DNA from: an uncultured Lachnospiraceae bacterium | GTDB taxonomy: Bacteria > Bacillota > Clostridia > Lachnospirales > Lachnospiraceae | Length of the DNA stretch: 64,000 nt | NCBI GenBank assembly: GCA_902762905.1 | Contig: CACWQE010000001.1 | Coordinates: 1 to 64,000 of the forward strand | Direction: 5' to 3' | In this document: positions 36,086 through 45,311 of the stretch, piece after piece | Numbering within the stretch: position 1 is the stretch's first letter | How the letters are laid out: each line of letters opens with the position of its first letter | Program-made: the position numbers and the translations under genes | The notes under the pieces: model-generated | What the model saw: the letters and a program-made list of their open reading frames with translations, nothing else | Databases searched by the model: none | Told to the model about the DNA's origin: nothing

Positions 36086-36628
36086 ATGGCAGTTAAGATT
36101 GACACAAGTATGGCGGGGAATACCGTGACATCTACGAAGGATAGTTCGTCGAATTCAAGTTTGGATAAGGACGCATTTCTTCAGTTACTAGTAACACAGA
36201 TGCAGTATCAGGATCCGTTAGAGCCGACAAGTAACACAGAATATATGTCACAGTTGGCACAGTTTTCATCCGTAGAGGAATTGCAGAATTTAAGTTCTAC
36301 ATTTTCGGCAGGACAGGCGATGAATCTGACTGGTCAGTATGTAATTTTGAATGTGCCGGATTCAACGGGTGAGGTAAAGCAGATCAGTGGTTTGGTCGAT
36401 TATGTTACCGTGACAGACGGTAAAGCGTATTTCCATATTGGTGATGAGTATTATTCATCTGATTATTTGGATTCTGTCGTGAGTCTGGATTATTTACAGC
36501 ATTTGGTCGATCAGGATAAAGCGAATAATACGACAGGTGATACGACAAAAACAGACGATACAACAAAGTCAGATGATGCGGCATCTGGAGACACAACAGA
36601 AGATAATTCTAAGACGGAAGAAGCGTAG
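36086..36628 (+). CDS. flgD: Flagellar hook capping protein FlgD
   Basis: A 180-residue scaffold protein for hook assembly. The signature LDKDAFLQLLVTQMQYQDPLEP lies at about residues 26-47 (in parts) and a short Tudor-like domain follows. It is shorter than enteric FlgD (about 230 residues) and ends in a Thr/Asp/Ser-rich tail of about 35 residues. GAAAGGAGG precedes the ATG. Confidence 0.93.
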   Translation: MAVKIDTSMAGNTVTSTKDSSSNSSLDKDAFLQLLVTQMQYQDPLEPTSNTEYMSQLAQFSSVEELQNLSSTFSAGQAMNLTGQYVILNVPDSTGEVKQISGLVDYVTVTDGKAYFHIGDEYYSSDYLDSVVSLDYLQHLVDQDKANNTTGDTTKTDDTTKSDDAASGDTTEDNSKTEEA

Positions 36629-36650
36629 CGTATGAAAGAGGGGCGATAAG

Positions 36651-37052
36651 ATGGATCTGATATCGAATTCTTTTATGTCGATTGAACAGGTGACTGACAC
36701 CTACTTGCAGGATGCGGGTAAGACAAATCGACGAAGTCCTGAATCAGCACAGACGGTATCCTTTCGGGATGTGCTTGAACAAGTTAGCAACCGGGATAAT
36801 GCGGTTAGTTTTTCAAAGCATGCAAACGAGAGACTCACAAGCCGGAATATTCAGTTGAGTGATGCACAGATGGAACGTTTGAATGATGGCATCAAACAGG
36901 CAAAAGAGAAACACATTAATGAATCGCTTGTTATGATGGATAATCTTGCATTTATTGTGAATATCAAGAATAATACCGTGATTACAGCAATGGATCAGGA
37001 ATCAAATGATAGTAACGTATTTACTAATATTGATGGGGCAGTGATTGTGTAG
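36651..37052 (+). CDS. TIGR02530-type flagellar operon protein
   Basis: A 133-residue protein of the family often called flg_new/TIGR02530. Its conserved half has the pattern FSKHANERLTSRNIQLSD, then VMMDNLAFIVNIKNNTVITAMD. Members occur between flgD and flgE in Firmicutes and spirochaetes; their function is not established. GAGGGGCG precedes the ATG. Confidence 0.88.
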   Translation: MDLISNSFMSIEQVTDTYLQDAGKTNRRSPESAQTVSFRDVLEQVSNRDNAVSFSKHANERLTSRNIQLSDAQMERLNDGIKQAKEKHINESLVMMDNLAFIVNIKNNTVITAMDQESNDSNVFTNIDGAVIV

Positions 37053-37073
37053 CCGGACCTTTTGGAGGCTAGA

Positions 37074-37097
37074 TATCCCTGAATGACAGAAGGGATA
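37074..37097 (+). other. Small hairpin before flgE
   Basis: TATCCCT (37074-37080) and AGGGATA (37091-37097) form a perfect 7-base stem with a 10-base loop and no T-run after it, so it is not a terminator. It could stabilise the 5' end of a processed flgE message, which is needed in high amount. Confidence 0.45.
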
Positions 37098-37129
37098 ACC
37101 ATCAGTGAGAGAATAGGAGGTCAATAATT

Positions 37130-38500
37130 ATGATGAGATCACTTTACTCTGGTGTTGCAGGACTTAAGACACACCAGACCAAAATGGATGTAATAGGTAA
37201 TAATATTGCAAATGTTAATACAGTAGGTTTCAAATCAAGTCAGGTATTGTTTAAGGATGTATTGTATCAGACAACACAGAGTGCAACAGGTGCAACCGAA
37301 TCGAGCGGTGGTACGAATGCAAAGCAGATCGGTCTTGGTTCCGGTGTTGCAACTGTATCTGTAACACAGACAAATGGTTCGGCTCAATCGACGAATAATC
37401 CATACGACCTGATGATCAATGGAAGCAGTTTCTTTGTTGTTAACCGTGCAGGTACCAATTACTTTACTAAAGTAGGTGCTTTTAAGACAGATGATAGTGG
37501 TAATCTGGTTACTGGTAGTGGTGATCTGGTAATGGGCTGGCAGGTAGATCCTGACAATCCAACAGAGATCAAAAGAGATACTGTATCTGCATTAAGACCG
37601 GAAGCAGAAGAGAATCAGACTGCTGCACCAGAGATGACATCGAAGATGTATATGCATGGTAATATTGCAAGTGTGGATTCTAAGCTACAGACAACGGATG
37701 GTGTTGTTACTACAGTTCCAATCTATGATAACTTGGGATATGCTTATACGGTAAAATTTAAGATTACACAGAGTGCGACAGATTCAAGTTTGTATAATTT
37801 GGCGATTGATTCTATTAAGGATAGTAACAATGTAGATATTTTACAGAATGGATATCAGGCATCTTTAGGAGATGCAACTATTAAGTTTGATCCGGATTCC
37901 GGTAAATTTGTCGGTATGGGAGGTGTTGCAGGAGCAGGTACAACATCACTTACCATTACTCCTACCGATGCAAGTAAAGGTAATGTATTCCAGGATCATT
38001 CTTCACCGAATCAGACAGATTGGATTGATTCGATTGAATTAGATTGTTCGAACATGACAATGTATTCAACTAAAGGCGGAGAGTGTAGTGTAGAGACTGT
38101 TCGTGGTGGTACTGATTCGACCGGAGGTGGACGTAGAGTAGGTGCTCTTACAGATGTAAGTATTGACACTGCTGGTAAGATCTACGGTGTATATGATAAT
38201 GGTGTAACCAAATTATTAGGACAAATTGCGGTTGCGAAGTTTATCAATCCGGCCGGACTTGAGGCAATCGGTGATAGCTTATACAAGGAGACAAGAGCGT
38301 CTGGTGAATTTGATGGAATCGGACAGGATATTGAAGCAGCAGGCGAAAAGATGACACAGGGTGTTATCGAGATGTCGAATGTGGATCTTTCTCAGGAATT
38401 TACAGAAATGATCGTAACACAGAGAGGTTTCCAGGCCAATTCCAGAATTATCACAGTTTCCGATACATTAATTGAAGAACTTGTTAATTTGAAACGATAA
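37130..38500 (+). CDS. flgE: Flagellar hook protein FlgE
   Basis: A 456-residue hook subunit. The N-terminal axial motif (SLYSGVAGLKTHQTKMDVIGNNIANVNTVGFK, in parts) and the C-terminal VDLSQEFTEMIVTQRGFQAN pair to form the hook core; the middle is the variable outer domain. AGGAGGTC precedes the ATG. A strong hairpin follows the gene. Confidence 0.96.
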   Translation: MMRSLYSGVAGLKTHQTKMDVIGNNIANVNTVGFKSSQVLFKDVLYQTTQSATGATESSGGTNAKQIGLGSGVATVSVTQTNGSAQSTNNPYDLMINGSSFFVVNRAGTNYFTKVGAFKTDDSGNLVTGSGDLVMGWQVDPDNPTEIKRDTVSALRPEAEENQTAAPEMTSKMYMHGNIASVDSKLQTTDGVVTTVPIYDNLGYAYTVKFKITQSATDSSLYNLAIDSIKDSNNVDILQNGYQASLGDATIKFDPDSGKFVGMGGVAGAGTTSLTITPTDASKGNVFQDHSSPNQTDWIDSIELDCSNMTMYSTKGGECSVETVRGGTDSTGGGRRVGALTDVSIDTAGKIYGVYDNGVTKLLGQIAVAKFINPAGLEAIGDSLYKETRASGEFDGIGQDIEAAGEKMTQGVIEMSNVDLSQEFTEMIVTQRGFQANSRIITVSDTLIEELVNLKR

Positions 38501-38507
38501 GAATAAC

Positions 38508-38562
38508 GCTGTCATATTGAGATAGATGGAATCTATCTTGGTATGACAGCATTTTGTTGTTT
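38508..38562 (+). terminator. Two-part hairpin between flgE and flbD
   Basis: GCTGTCATA (38508-38516) pairs with TATGACAGC (38542-38550), and inside it AGATAGAT (38520-38527) pairs with ATCTATCT (38531-38538). A modest T-rich stretch, ATTTTGTTGTTT, follows. It probably acts as a partial terminator or a processing/stability element that sets flgE apart from the downstream genes. Confidence 0.7.
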
Positions 38563-38630
38563 AACGTCCAAAGTATTATGACAACGGATGGTATGTGAAT
38601 TTTGATATTATGGATAACAGGGAGGATATA

Positions 38631-38822
38631 ATGATAGAACTAACTAAATTAAATGATGTGAAATTTACAGTGAATGCAGATATCATTGAGCTTGTAGAGG
38701 AGACTCCTGATACGGTAGTAACATTGACAACAGGGAGAAAATTGATCGTGAAGGAAAGCAGACAGGATGTGACGAATCTTGTAATTGCATATCGGAGATC
38801 GATATTTTCTCAGCTGGAATAA
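38631..38822 (+). CDS. flbD: Flagellar protein FlbD/SwrD
   Basis: A 63-residue protein with the family start MIELTKLN and the TTGRKLIVKES motif. In Bacillus the homologue (SwrD) raises flagellar torque; the mechanism is not known. GGAGGATAT lies just before the ATG at 38631; an in-frame ATG at 38595 has none. It is followed by motAB. Confidence 0.92.
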   Translation: MIELTKLNDVKFTVNADIIELVEETPDTVVTLTTGRKLIVKESRQDVTNLVIAYRRSIFSQLE

Positions 38823-38852
38823 TTTTTAGTAGAAAATTATAAAAAAACATGA

Positions 38853-38858
38853 TATAAT
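38853..38858 (+). promoter_or_regulatory. Possible promoter before motA
   Basis: TATAAT stands in an A/T-rich gap after flbD, 75 bases before the GTG of motA. No good -35 is seen at the right distance (TAGAAA with 17 bases), so support is limited. Confidence 0.35.
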
Positions 38859-38933
38859 TGTTTAGATTGAGAGTAATGGTTTTCCTTTGGAAGAGGAAAT
38901 TTCAATATACATAGTGATGGAGAGGTAGAAAAA

Positions 38934-39716
38934 GTGGACATAGCAACAATAATAGGTCTTATATTATCATTTGCATTAATGATCTTTGGTATGGCGAACG
39001 GCGAAGCAGGAATAGCGGCAGTATCGTATTTTATTCATGGTCCATCCGCGTTTATTACCTTTGGTGGTGCGTTTGGATGTGTGTTGGCAAGTTATCATTT
39101 ACAGGATTTCCTGAATGGAGTGAAGACGATCAAGCTCGTGTTTAAGATGCCACAGCTTGATACAATAGGGACGATCAAGCAGATCATAGATTTGTCTAAT
39201 GTGGCAAGAAAGGAAGGACTTCTTGCACTTGAGGAATCAGCGAATACGTTGGAAGACCCATTCATGAAGAAGGGAATTCTGTTAATTGTTGATGGTACAG
39301 ATCCTGAATTGGTAAGAGGAATTCTGGAATCAGAGTTAGTGAATATTGATGCAAGACATCAGAGTAATATTGGTTTCTGGAAGCAGGTTGGAGCCATGGG
39401 TCCTGCCTGGGGTATGATTGGAACATTGATCGGATTGGTTCTTATGTTAAAGAATATGGATCCAGATAAGATTGGACCGAATATGGCAACGGCATTGATT
39501 ACTACATATTATGGATCAGTTCTTGCAAACTGGATCAGTGCTCCTGTGGCTGCTAAGTTAACTACATTGAATGATATGGAGATGCAGCTAAAGGAGATTA
39601 TGATAGAAGGTCTTTTGTCGATTCAGGCAGGAGAGAATCCGAGAGTAATCGAAGAGAAACTGAAATCATTCCTTGCTCCTGGAACGAGGGAAGGACTTAC
39701 TGAAGGTGGTGAATAA
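38934..39716 (+). CDS. motA: Flagellar motor stator protein MotA
   Basis: A 260-residue stator subunit with four membrane helices and a large cytoplasmic loop. The GPAWGMIGTLIGLVLML stretch (near residue 160) and the charged loop for FliG contact are in place. Translation starts with GTG at 38934 after GGAGAGG. In this operon the stator genes lie within the fla block, unlike the separate locus in Bacillus. Confidence 0.95.
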   Translation: MDIATIIGLILSFALMIFGMANGEAGIAAVSYFIHGPSAFITFGGAFGCVLASYHLQDFLNGVKTIKLVFKMPQLDTIGTIKQIIDLSNVARKEGLLALEESANTLEDPFMKKGILLIVDGTDPELVRGILESELVNIDARHQSNIGFWKQVGAMGPAWGMIGTLIGLVLMLKNMDPDKIGPNMATALITTYYGSVLANWISAPVAAKLTTLNDMEMQLKEIMIEGLLSIQAGENPRVIEEKLKSFLAPGTREGLTEGGE

Positions 39717-39719
39717 TCT

Positions 39720-40661
39720 ATGGCTAAGAGAAGAGAGAAACCACCAGAGGAAGGATCACCAGCATGGATGGCAACATTTAGTGATTTGATGAATCTATTG
39801 CTTTGTTTCTTTGTGTTATTATTTGCAAGCTCTACCGTAGATGAGGAGAAAATCCAGCGAATTATGGCATCGTTTAATGATGCAAGTTTTAGCATCTTGG
39901 ATTCCGGCTCTGTTTCATTAGTAGATGGACAGATTGTTTCCGGTGGTGTAACACAGTTGCCCGGAATAGAGTCTGTGTTAGAATATATCGGTGTATCTTC
40001 TGAAGTGAAGGGGAATAATCAGGACTTGTCGGCCACAGGTGCGGATGATGGAAAAGAGGATTCTTCCAACCAGCCGGATAGTGTGCAGCCGAGTTCGGAA
40101 GAAGTGATAGAAGATAATCAGACAAGCAGTATGAGTCAGCAGAATCTGATGGAACAGTTAGAACAAGAGGGTATGAAACAATCCGAGCAGATGTATGATG
40201 AGATATCAGAAAAGGTTGAGTCTTATAAGATTGAGGATAACATATCCATGGATTATAATTCACAATATGTATTGTTGGATTTGAATGGAGCGTTGTTGTT
40301 TGATCAGGGAAAGGCGGATCTTCGGGAAGATGCGGAAGCATTTATGAAGAAAGTTACATCTATTTTGAAAAGATATAAGGAATGTGTAGTAGAGATTGAA
40401 GGTCACACGGATAATGTGCCGATCCATAGTTCTGTTTACCAGAGTAATCGGTATTTATCGACGGCAAGAGCAACAAAGGTATATGAATATATTATGGATA
40501 ATTCTGATCTGATCGATTCAAACTTAAAAGTTGCCGGATATGGAGAAAGCCGCCCGGTTGCATCGAATGACACGGAAGAAGGTCGTGCGAAGAACCGAAG
40601 AGTTACGATCAAGATATACAATCAGTTAAATTCGGATTTGCAACAGGAATCCGCACAATAG
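39720..40661 (+). CDS. motB: Flagellar motor stator protein MotB
   Basis: A 313-residue subunit with one helix carrying the ion-binding aspartate D22 (ATFSDLMNLLLCF), a Ser/Glu/Gln-rich linker of about 90 residues, and a C-terminal OmpA-like peptidoglycan-binding domain (EIEGHTDNVPI, LSTARATKVYEYI, GYGESRPVASNDTEEGRAKNRRV in parts). The start lies 3 bases after motA. Whether it uses protons or sodium cannot be read with certainty. Confidence 0.95.
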   Translation: MAKRREKPPEEGSPAWMATFSDLMNLLLCFFVLLFASSTVDEEKIQRIMASFNDASFSILDSGSVSLVDGQIVSGGVTQLPGIESVLEYIGVSSEVKGNNQDLSATGADDGKEDSSNQPDSVQPSSEEVIEDNQTSSMSQQNLMEQLEQEGMKQSEQMYDEISEKVESYKIEDNISMDYNSQYVLLDLNGALLFDQGKADLREDAEAFMKKVTSILKRYKECVVEIEGHTDNVPIHSSVYQSNRYLSTARATKVYEYIMDNSDLIDSNLKVAGYGESRPVASNDTEEGRAKNRRVTIKIYNQLNSDLQQESAQ

Positions 40662-40686
40662 ATAGATATAAGATGGGAGATAAGGG

Positions 40687-41196
40687 ATGAAGAAGAATTT
40701 AATCACTGTAATTATATTAGCACTTTGTGTAGTGAATTTAATATTGAATGTGTTAATCGTGTTTGTATGTATGCCTTCTGCAAAGAAGACAAATAATCTG
40801 ATTTCAGAGATTGCCTCTGTGCTGAATCTGGAATTAGAAGGGAATAATGATACCCCGACAGTGGCATTGGAGAATATGGCGACTTATAGTCTGGATGCAC
40901 AGGTTGTGAATCTGAAAGATGACGGAAGTGGCGACAGTCATTATGTACAGGTTGGTCTTACGTTAGAGATGGACAAGTCCTCTAAGGATTACGAATCACT
41001 GAATACGGTGTTACAGGAATCAGGAAGTGCAGTATTTGATGAAGCAAGAAATGTCATTCAGAATTATACATATACAGAAGTGACAGAACAGAAGACGCAG
41101 GAGGATATCAAGAGACAGATTCTTGAAAGTGTCCAGAAGAAGTACGCAACACAATGTATTTATAATGTGTCCTTCAGCAAATTTACAACCCAATAG
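40687..41196 (+). CDS. fliL: Flagellar basal body-associated protein FliL
   Basis: A 169-residue protein with a single N-terminal helix (about residues 5-27) and an outward FliL domain that surrounds the stator. Sequence conservation is weak, as usual for FliL; the call rests on topology, the C-terminal VQKKYATQCIYNVSFSKF pattern and the place between motB and fliM. Confidence 0.85.
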   Translation: MKKNLITVIILALCVVNLILNVLIVFVCMPSAKKTNNLISEIASVLNLELEGNNDTPTVALENMATYSLDAQVVNLKDDGSGDSHYVQVGLTLEMDKSSKDYESLNTVLQESGSAVFDEARNVIQNYTYTEVTEQKTQEDIKRQILESVQKKYATQCIYNVSFSKFTTQ

Positions 41197-41243
41197 TAAT
41201 TTGACTTATTGAGATCAATTACATTGCTATTGGAGGTGAGAAT

Positions 41244-42221
41244 ATGGCAGATGTGTTATCTCAGAATGAGATAGATGCATTGTTGAAACAACTTAGTTCC
41301 GGGGAATTGGATGTAGATGAGATCAGCGATGAACCGGCGGTGAAAATTAAAGACTATGACTTTACACGACCTGCAAAGTTCTCCAAAGAGCATTTAAGAA
41401 CGTTGGAGATTATCTTTGAAAATTTCGGAAGACTGGTGTCAAGTAATTTGCCGGCTTATCTGAGAAAGAATGTACAGGTAGATGTTATGAATTCGGAAGC
41501 GGTTACATATTCTGAATTTGCGAATGCACTGTCAAATCCGGTGTTACTTGGTATTGTAGATTTTGCTCCATTAAAAGGCAATATCATTATTGAGCTGGCA
41601 TCGAACCTTGGTTTTACGATTATTGATCGTATGTTGGGTGGCTTGGGAGATCCGTTGGAGAAGCCGAGAGATTTTTCAGAGATTGAACTTAGTGTGTTAG
41701 AGCGCATATTTACTGTGTTGGTGGATCTTTTGAGGGAACCATGGAAGAATGTTGTTGAGATTCATCCAAGATTGGAGAGAATTGAGACTAACAGTCAGTT
41801 TGCACAGATTATTTCACCAAGTGAAATGATTGCGATTGTAACGATCAATGTTTGTATCGGTAATGTAGAAGGTCTTATGAATGTGTGCTTGCCGTTTTTG
41901 ACGTTAGAGAATATCATGGATAAGCTGAATACGAAGTATTGGTTCTCTACGATGAAGAATAAGGATGAGGATTCTTATGAGGAATTCATAGAAACAGCAA
42001 TCAATAAAGCGCAGATTCCAATGAAAGCGTTACTTGGTAAGAGTACGATTTCTGTTATGGATTTTATTAATCTTCAGGTTGGAGATATTATTAAGTTAGA
42101 TTCCCGTGTGAATGATGAATTGGATGTTTACGTGGGTAATATTGTGAAGTTCAAAGCATTGCCAGGTTCTGGTGCAGAGAATTACGCAGTAAAAGTTACA
42201 GAAATTATTAGAGAGGAGTAG
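41244..42221 (+). CDS. fliM: Flagellar motor switch protein FliM
   Basis: A 325-residue C-ring protein. The N-terminal LSQNEIDALLKQL peptide binds phospho-CheY; the middle CheC-like domain (GGLGDPLEKPRDFSEIE) and C-terminal SpoA domain (LQVGDIIKLDSRVND) are complete. GGAGGTGAG precedes the ATG. Next is fliY. Confidence 0.97.
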   Translation: MADVLSQNEIDALLKQLSSGELDVDEISDEPAVKIKDYDFTRPAKFSKEHLRTLEIIFENFGRLVSSNLPAYLRKNVQVDVMNSEAVTYSEFANALSNPVLLGIVDFAPLKGNIIIELASNLGFTIIDRMLGGLGDPLEKPRDFSEIELSVLERIFTVLVDLLREPWKNVVEIHPRLERIETNSQFAQIISPSEMIAIVTINVCIGNVEGLMNVCLPFLTLENIMDKLNTKYWFSTMKNKDEDSYEEFIETAINKAQIPMKALLGKSTISVMDFINLQVGDIIKLDSRVNDELDVYVGNIVKFKALPGSGAENYAVKVTEIIREE

Positions 42222-42225
42222 AAAT

Positions 42226-43410
42226 ATGGATGGAATGTTATCACAAGAAGAGATTAATGCCCTGCTTGGCAATATGTCGAGTGATGGCGGTGATGCAACC
42301 CCGAATTCTAATTCTGCCTCTGGTGCTACGTTGACAGATGAAGAACGTGATGCAATCGGCGAGATTTCTAATATTTGTATGGGAACAGCGGCGACCACGT
42401 TGTATTCATTAGTGAATCAGAAGGTAACGATTACTACACCGACCGTTTCTATATGTACATGGGATGAGTTAGTAAGTGATTATGAGAAACCGTGTGTGTT
42501 TATTACAATTTCTTATAAGGAAGGAATTGAAGGGAATAACGTCTTGATTCTTCGGGAAGATGATGTTAAAGTAATAACAGATTTGATGATGGGAGGAGAC
42601 GGAACGAACTTAGTTGATGAATTGACGGATCTGCATTTAAGTGCAATTTGTGAAGCAATGAATCAGATGATGGGTTCTTCTGCAACTTCATTGTCATCTA
42701 TGCTGGGACAGAAGATTGATATATCTCCACCTCAGGCAGAATTGGTGAATCTGTTAGATGAAGTGGATTCTAAGAAAGCGGGAGCGTTCTTGAATAATAC
42801 ATTTGTTAAAGTATTCTTCAAGATGGAGATTGGAGACTTAGTGGATAGTAGCATTATGCAGTTATATCCAATTGACTTGGCAAAAGAACTATATCATAAG
42901 TTTGAATCAAGTAAGGAACCGGAACCTGCTGCTCCGACAGCTCCAGCACCTCAGCCGGAACCGCAAGTTCAACAGGCAACACAGCAGCCGGCAACACCAC
43001 CTGCACCACAGCAGGGAATGGGACAGGTTCCGATGGGCCAGCCGATGATGGGAATGGGGCAGGCACCAGCAGGTCAGGCAATGCCGTATAATTATGTTCC
43101 ACCGGCTCAGGATGTGAATGTACAACCGGTTCAGTTCCAACCATTTAATATGGGCGTGAACCCGATTACGCAGCAGGAGAATATCGATTTGATCATGGAT
43201 GTTCCATTGGAAGTTACAGTGGAATTGGGAAGAACCAAAAAGAGCATCAAAGAGATTCTTGAGTTTGCACCGGGTACGATCATAGAACTTGACAAGATTG
43301 CCGGTGAACCGATCGATGTATTGGTGAATGGCAAATTAGTTGCCAAGGGTGAAGTTGTTGTAATTGAAGAAAGTTTTGGTGTCAGAGTTACTGATATCAT
43401 TAAAGAATAA
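42226..43410 (+). CDS. fliY: Flagellar motor switch phosphatase FliY (FliN domain at C-terminus)
   Basis: A 394-residue C-ring protein and CheY-P phosphatase. It opens with a FliM-like LSQEEINALLGNM peptide, then a CheC-type domain with two sites (EISNICMGTAATTL and EAMNQMMGSSATSL), a Pro/Gln/Met-rich linker at about residues 230-300, and a FliN domain (VPLEVTVELGRTKKSIKEIL). The order fliM-fliY-cheY is that of Bacillus. Confidence 0.95.
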   Translation: MDGMLSQEEINALLGNMSSDGGDATPNSNSASGATLTDEERDAIGEISNICMGTAATTLYSLVNQKVTITTPTVSICTWDELVSDYEKPCVFITISYKEGIEGNNVLILREDDVKVITDLMMGGDGTNLVDELTDLHLSAICEAMNQMMGSSATSLSSMLGQKIDISPPQAELVNLLDEVDSKKAGAFLNNTFVKVFFKMEIGDLVDSSIMQLYPIDLAKELYHKFESSKEPEPAAPTAPAPQPEPQVQQATQQPATPPAPQQGMGQVPMGQPMMGMGQAPAGQAMPYNYVPPAQDVNVQPVQFQPFNMGVNPITQQENIDLIMDVPLEVTVELGRTKKSIKEILEFAPGTIIELDKIAGEPIDVLVNGKLVAKGEVVVIEESFGVRVTDIIKE

Positions 43411-43440
43411 AGAATTATATGAAATGGAGAATAAGATAAT

Positions 43441-43803
43441 ATGGCTAAGAGTATTTTAATTTGTGATGATGCAGCATTTATGCGAATGATGATCAAAGAT
43501 ATTTTGGTTAAGAATGGATACACAATTGCTGGCGAAGCAGAGAATGGTTTGAAAGCTGTTGAGAAATACGCTGAGACACAGCCAGACCTTGTGTTAATGG
43601 ATATTACAATGCCGGAGATGGATGGTATTCAGGCACTTAAGAAGATCAAAGAGGCAGATCCGAACGCAAGCGTTGTTATGTGTTCTGCAATGGGACAGCA
43701 GGCAATGGTTATTGAAAGTATCCAGTCCGGTGCGAGAGACTTTATTGTGAAACCGTTCCAGCCAGATCGTGTATTAGAGGCTGTTAAGAAGGCTGTAGAG
43801 TAG
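43441..43803 (+). CDS. cheY: Chemotaxis response regulator CheY
   Basis: A 120-residue single receiver domain. The acidic pocket D9/D10, phosphorylation site D54, switch residue S82 and K104 are all in place. It is phosphorylated by CheA and acts on FliM. It stands between fliY and fliO as in Bacillus. Confidence 0.96.
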   Translation: MAKSILICDDAAFMRMMIKDILVKNGYTIAGEAENGLKAVEKYAETQPDLVLMDITMPEMDGIQALKKIKEADPNASVVMCSAMGQQAMVIESIQSGARDFIVKPFQPDRVLEAVKKAVE

Positions 43804-43804
43804 T

Positions 43805-44173
43805 ATGTTATTGGTACAATCTTTTTCTGGTGCACAGAGTATTGCACAGTTAATTTGTGTGATCTTACTGTTTTTCTTTGTCCTGTTTCTTGCCTATATG
43901 GCAGCAAGGATTGCTGGAAGCTATCAATCAAATGTTATGAACAAGAAAAGCAATATCAGAGTGATTGAGGTGTACCGGCTATCAAATAATAAACTGATTG
44001 AGATCGTTAAGATTGGGGAGAAGTATCTTGCTATAGCAGTTGGCAAGGATGAAGTCACATTGTTGACAGAATTAGATGTAGATGAGATCGTAATGCATGA
44101 GGCATCTATCGAACCGATTAACTTTAAACGCATATTGGATAAGATGAAAAATGAAAAACAAGATAAAGAATAA
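43805..44173 (+). CDS. fliO: Flagellar export gate protein FliO (FliZ-like)
   Basis: A 122-residue protein with one N-terminal helix (about residues 14-37) and a small cytoplasmic FliO domain (YRLSNNKLIEIVKIGEKYLAIAVG). FliO helps assemble FliP. The start lies 1 base after cheY, and it overlaps fliP by 23 bases. Confidence 0.9.
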   Translation: MLLVQSFSGAQSIAQLICVILLFFFVLFLAYMAARIAGSYQSNVMNKKSNIRVIEVYRLSNNKLIEIVKIGEKYLAIAVGKDEVTLLTELDVDEIVMHEASIEPINFKRILDKMKNEKQDKE

Positions 44174-45017
44174 CATACATTTACAAAAGATTATTAAAAA
44201 AATACATTTCAAAAAATTCATAATTGCTTATTTAATTATATTCTCTGTATTATGTGTTGGATATCAGGTAAAGGCAACATCAAGTACAGGGAATGTAAGT
44301 AATGAGCAGACAGATGAGTTGACCAATTTAGAGAATGATGTTCCGTTTTCTCTTGGTGTGACTGTGAATACAGATAACAATGAGGGAACATTAGCAGGAA
44401 CATTGCAGATGTTATTGGTCATCACTGTTATATCATTAGCTCCATCGATCGTTATTATGATGACGTCTTTTACGAGGATTATTGTCGTATTTCATTTTCT
44501 ACGAACGGCACTCGGTACACAGTCGGCACCTCCGAATAATGTTCTGATAGGGCTAGCGTTGTTTTTGACCCTTTTTATCATGACACCAACGATGGAACGC
44601 ATTAAGACGGAGGGAATTGATCCGTTGTCGAAAGGGGAAGTGACGCAGGAAGAAGGACTCAAAGCGTGTATGGAGCCGTTGCGTGACTTTATGTTGAATA
44701 ATGTTGAGACGAAAGATATTAACTTTTTTCTAGATATGTCAAGGGTGGAGACAGTAGAGGAATCATCAGATATTCCGAATTCTGTATTGATTCCTGCATT
44801 TATGCTTGGTGAGCTTCGAAAGTCCTTTATTATTGGATTTTTGATCTATATTCCATTTATTATTATTGATATGGTAGTGGCATCTACGTTGATGGCGATG
44901 GGTATGATGATGCTGCCACCAACGACGATTTCTATGCCATTTAAGATTTTGTTATTTATTATGGCAGATGGATGGAATCTGGTAATTGGCGAGCTTGTGA
45001 AGAGTTTTAATTACTGA
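44151..45017 (+). CDS. fliP: Flagellar export gate protein FliP
   Basis: A 288-residue export gate subunit. A Lys-rich start and hydrophobic segment (residues 24-42) form a cleavable signal, followed by the four-helix FliP core with MTSFTRIIVVFHFLRTALGTQ and PPTTISMPFKILLF motifs. Its start inside fliO suggests coupled translation. FliP, FliQ and FliR form the secretion pore. Confidence 0.95.
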   Translation: MKNKIKNNIHLQKIIKKIHFKKFIIAYLIIFSVLCVGYQVKATSSTGNVSNEQTDELTNLENDVPFSLGVTVNTDNNEGTLAGTLQMLLVITVISLAPSIVIMMTSFTRIIVVFHFLRTALGTQSAPPNNVLIGLALFLTLFIMTPTMERIKTEGIDPLSKGEVTQEEGLKACMEPLRDFMLNNVETKDINFFLDMSRVETVEESSDIPNSVLIPAFMLGELRKSFIIGFLIYIPFIIIDMVVASTLMAMGMMMLPPTTISMPFKILLFIMADGWNLVIGELVKSFNY

Positions 45018-45038
45018 CGATAGATAGGAAGTGATTGA

Positions 45039-45308
45039 ATGACGACAGAAGTTGTAATTGATATTGCAAGAGAGGCATTGTGGTTGATCATCAAGTGTTC
45101 TGCCCCACTGTTATTAGTTTCTCTGATTGTTGGATTGGTAATCAGTATTTTTCAAACGGTTACTTCTATTCAGGAGCAGACACTTACTTTTGTTCCAAAG
45201 ATTCTGAGTATTTTTATTACGATTATCTTGTGTGGTGGCTGGATTATGAATAATATTGTTGAATTTATGCAGAAGCTGTTTGAAAACTTCTCCACTTACG
45301 TGAGGTAG
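45039..45308 (+). CDS. fliQ: Flagellar export gate protein FliQ
   Basis: An 89-residue protein with two membrane helices and the family motif SIFQTVTSIQEQTLTFVPKI. AGGAAGTG precedes the ATG, and fliR begins 3 bases after the stop. Confidence 0.95.
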   Translation: MTTEVVIDIAREALWLIIKCSAPLLLVSLIVGLVISIFQTVTSIQEQTLTFVPKILSIFITIILCGGWIMNNIVEFMQKLFENFSTYVR

Positions 45309-45311
45309 TGT

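Noticed and set aside
38821..38838. CodY-box-like A/T dyad before motA
   Set aside because: AATTTT and AAAATT arms are present, but the spacing is wrong; the best alignment matches only 10 of 15 positions, as expected by chance in A/T-rich DNA.
42854..43144. Minus-strand reading frame opposite the fliY linker
   Set aside because: It is a shadow of the Pro/Gln-rich linker codons, without a start site.
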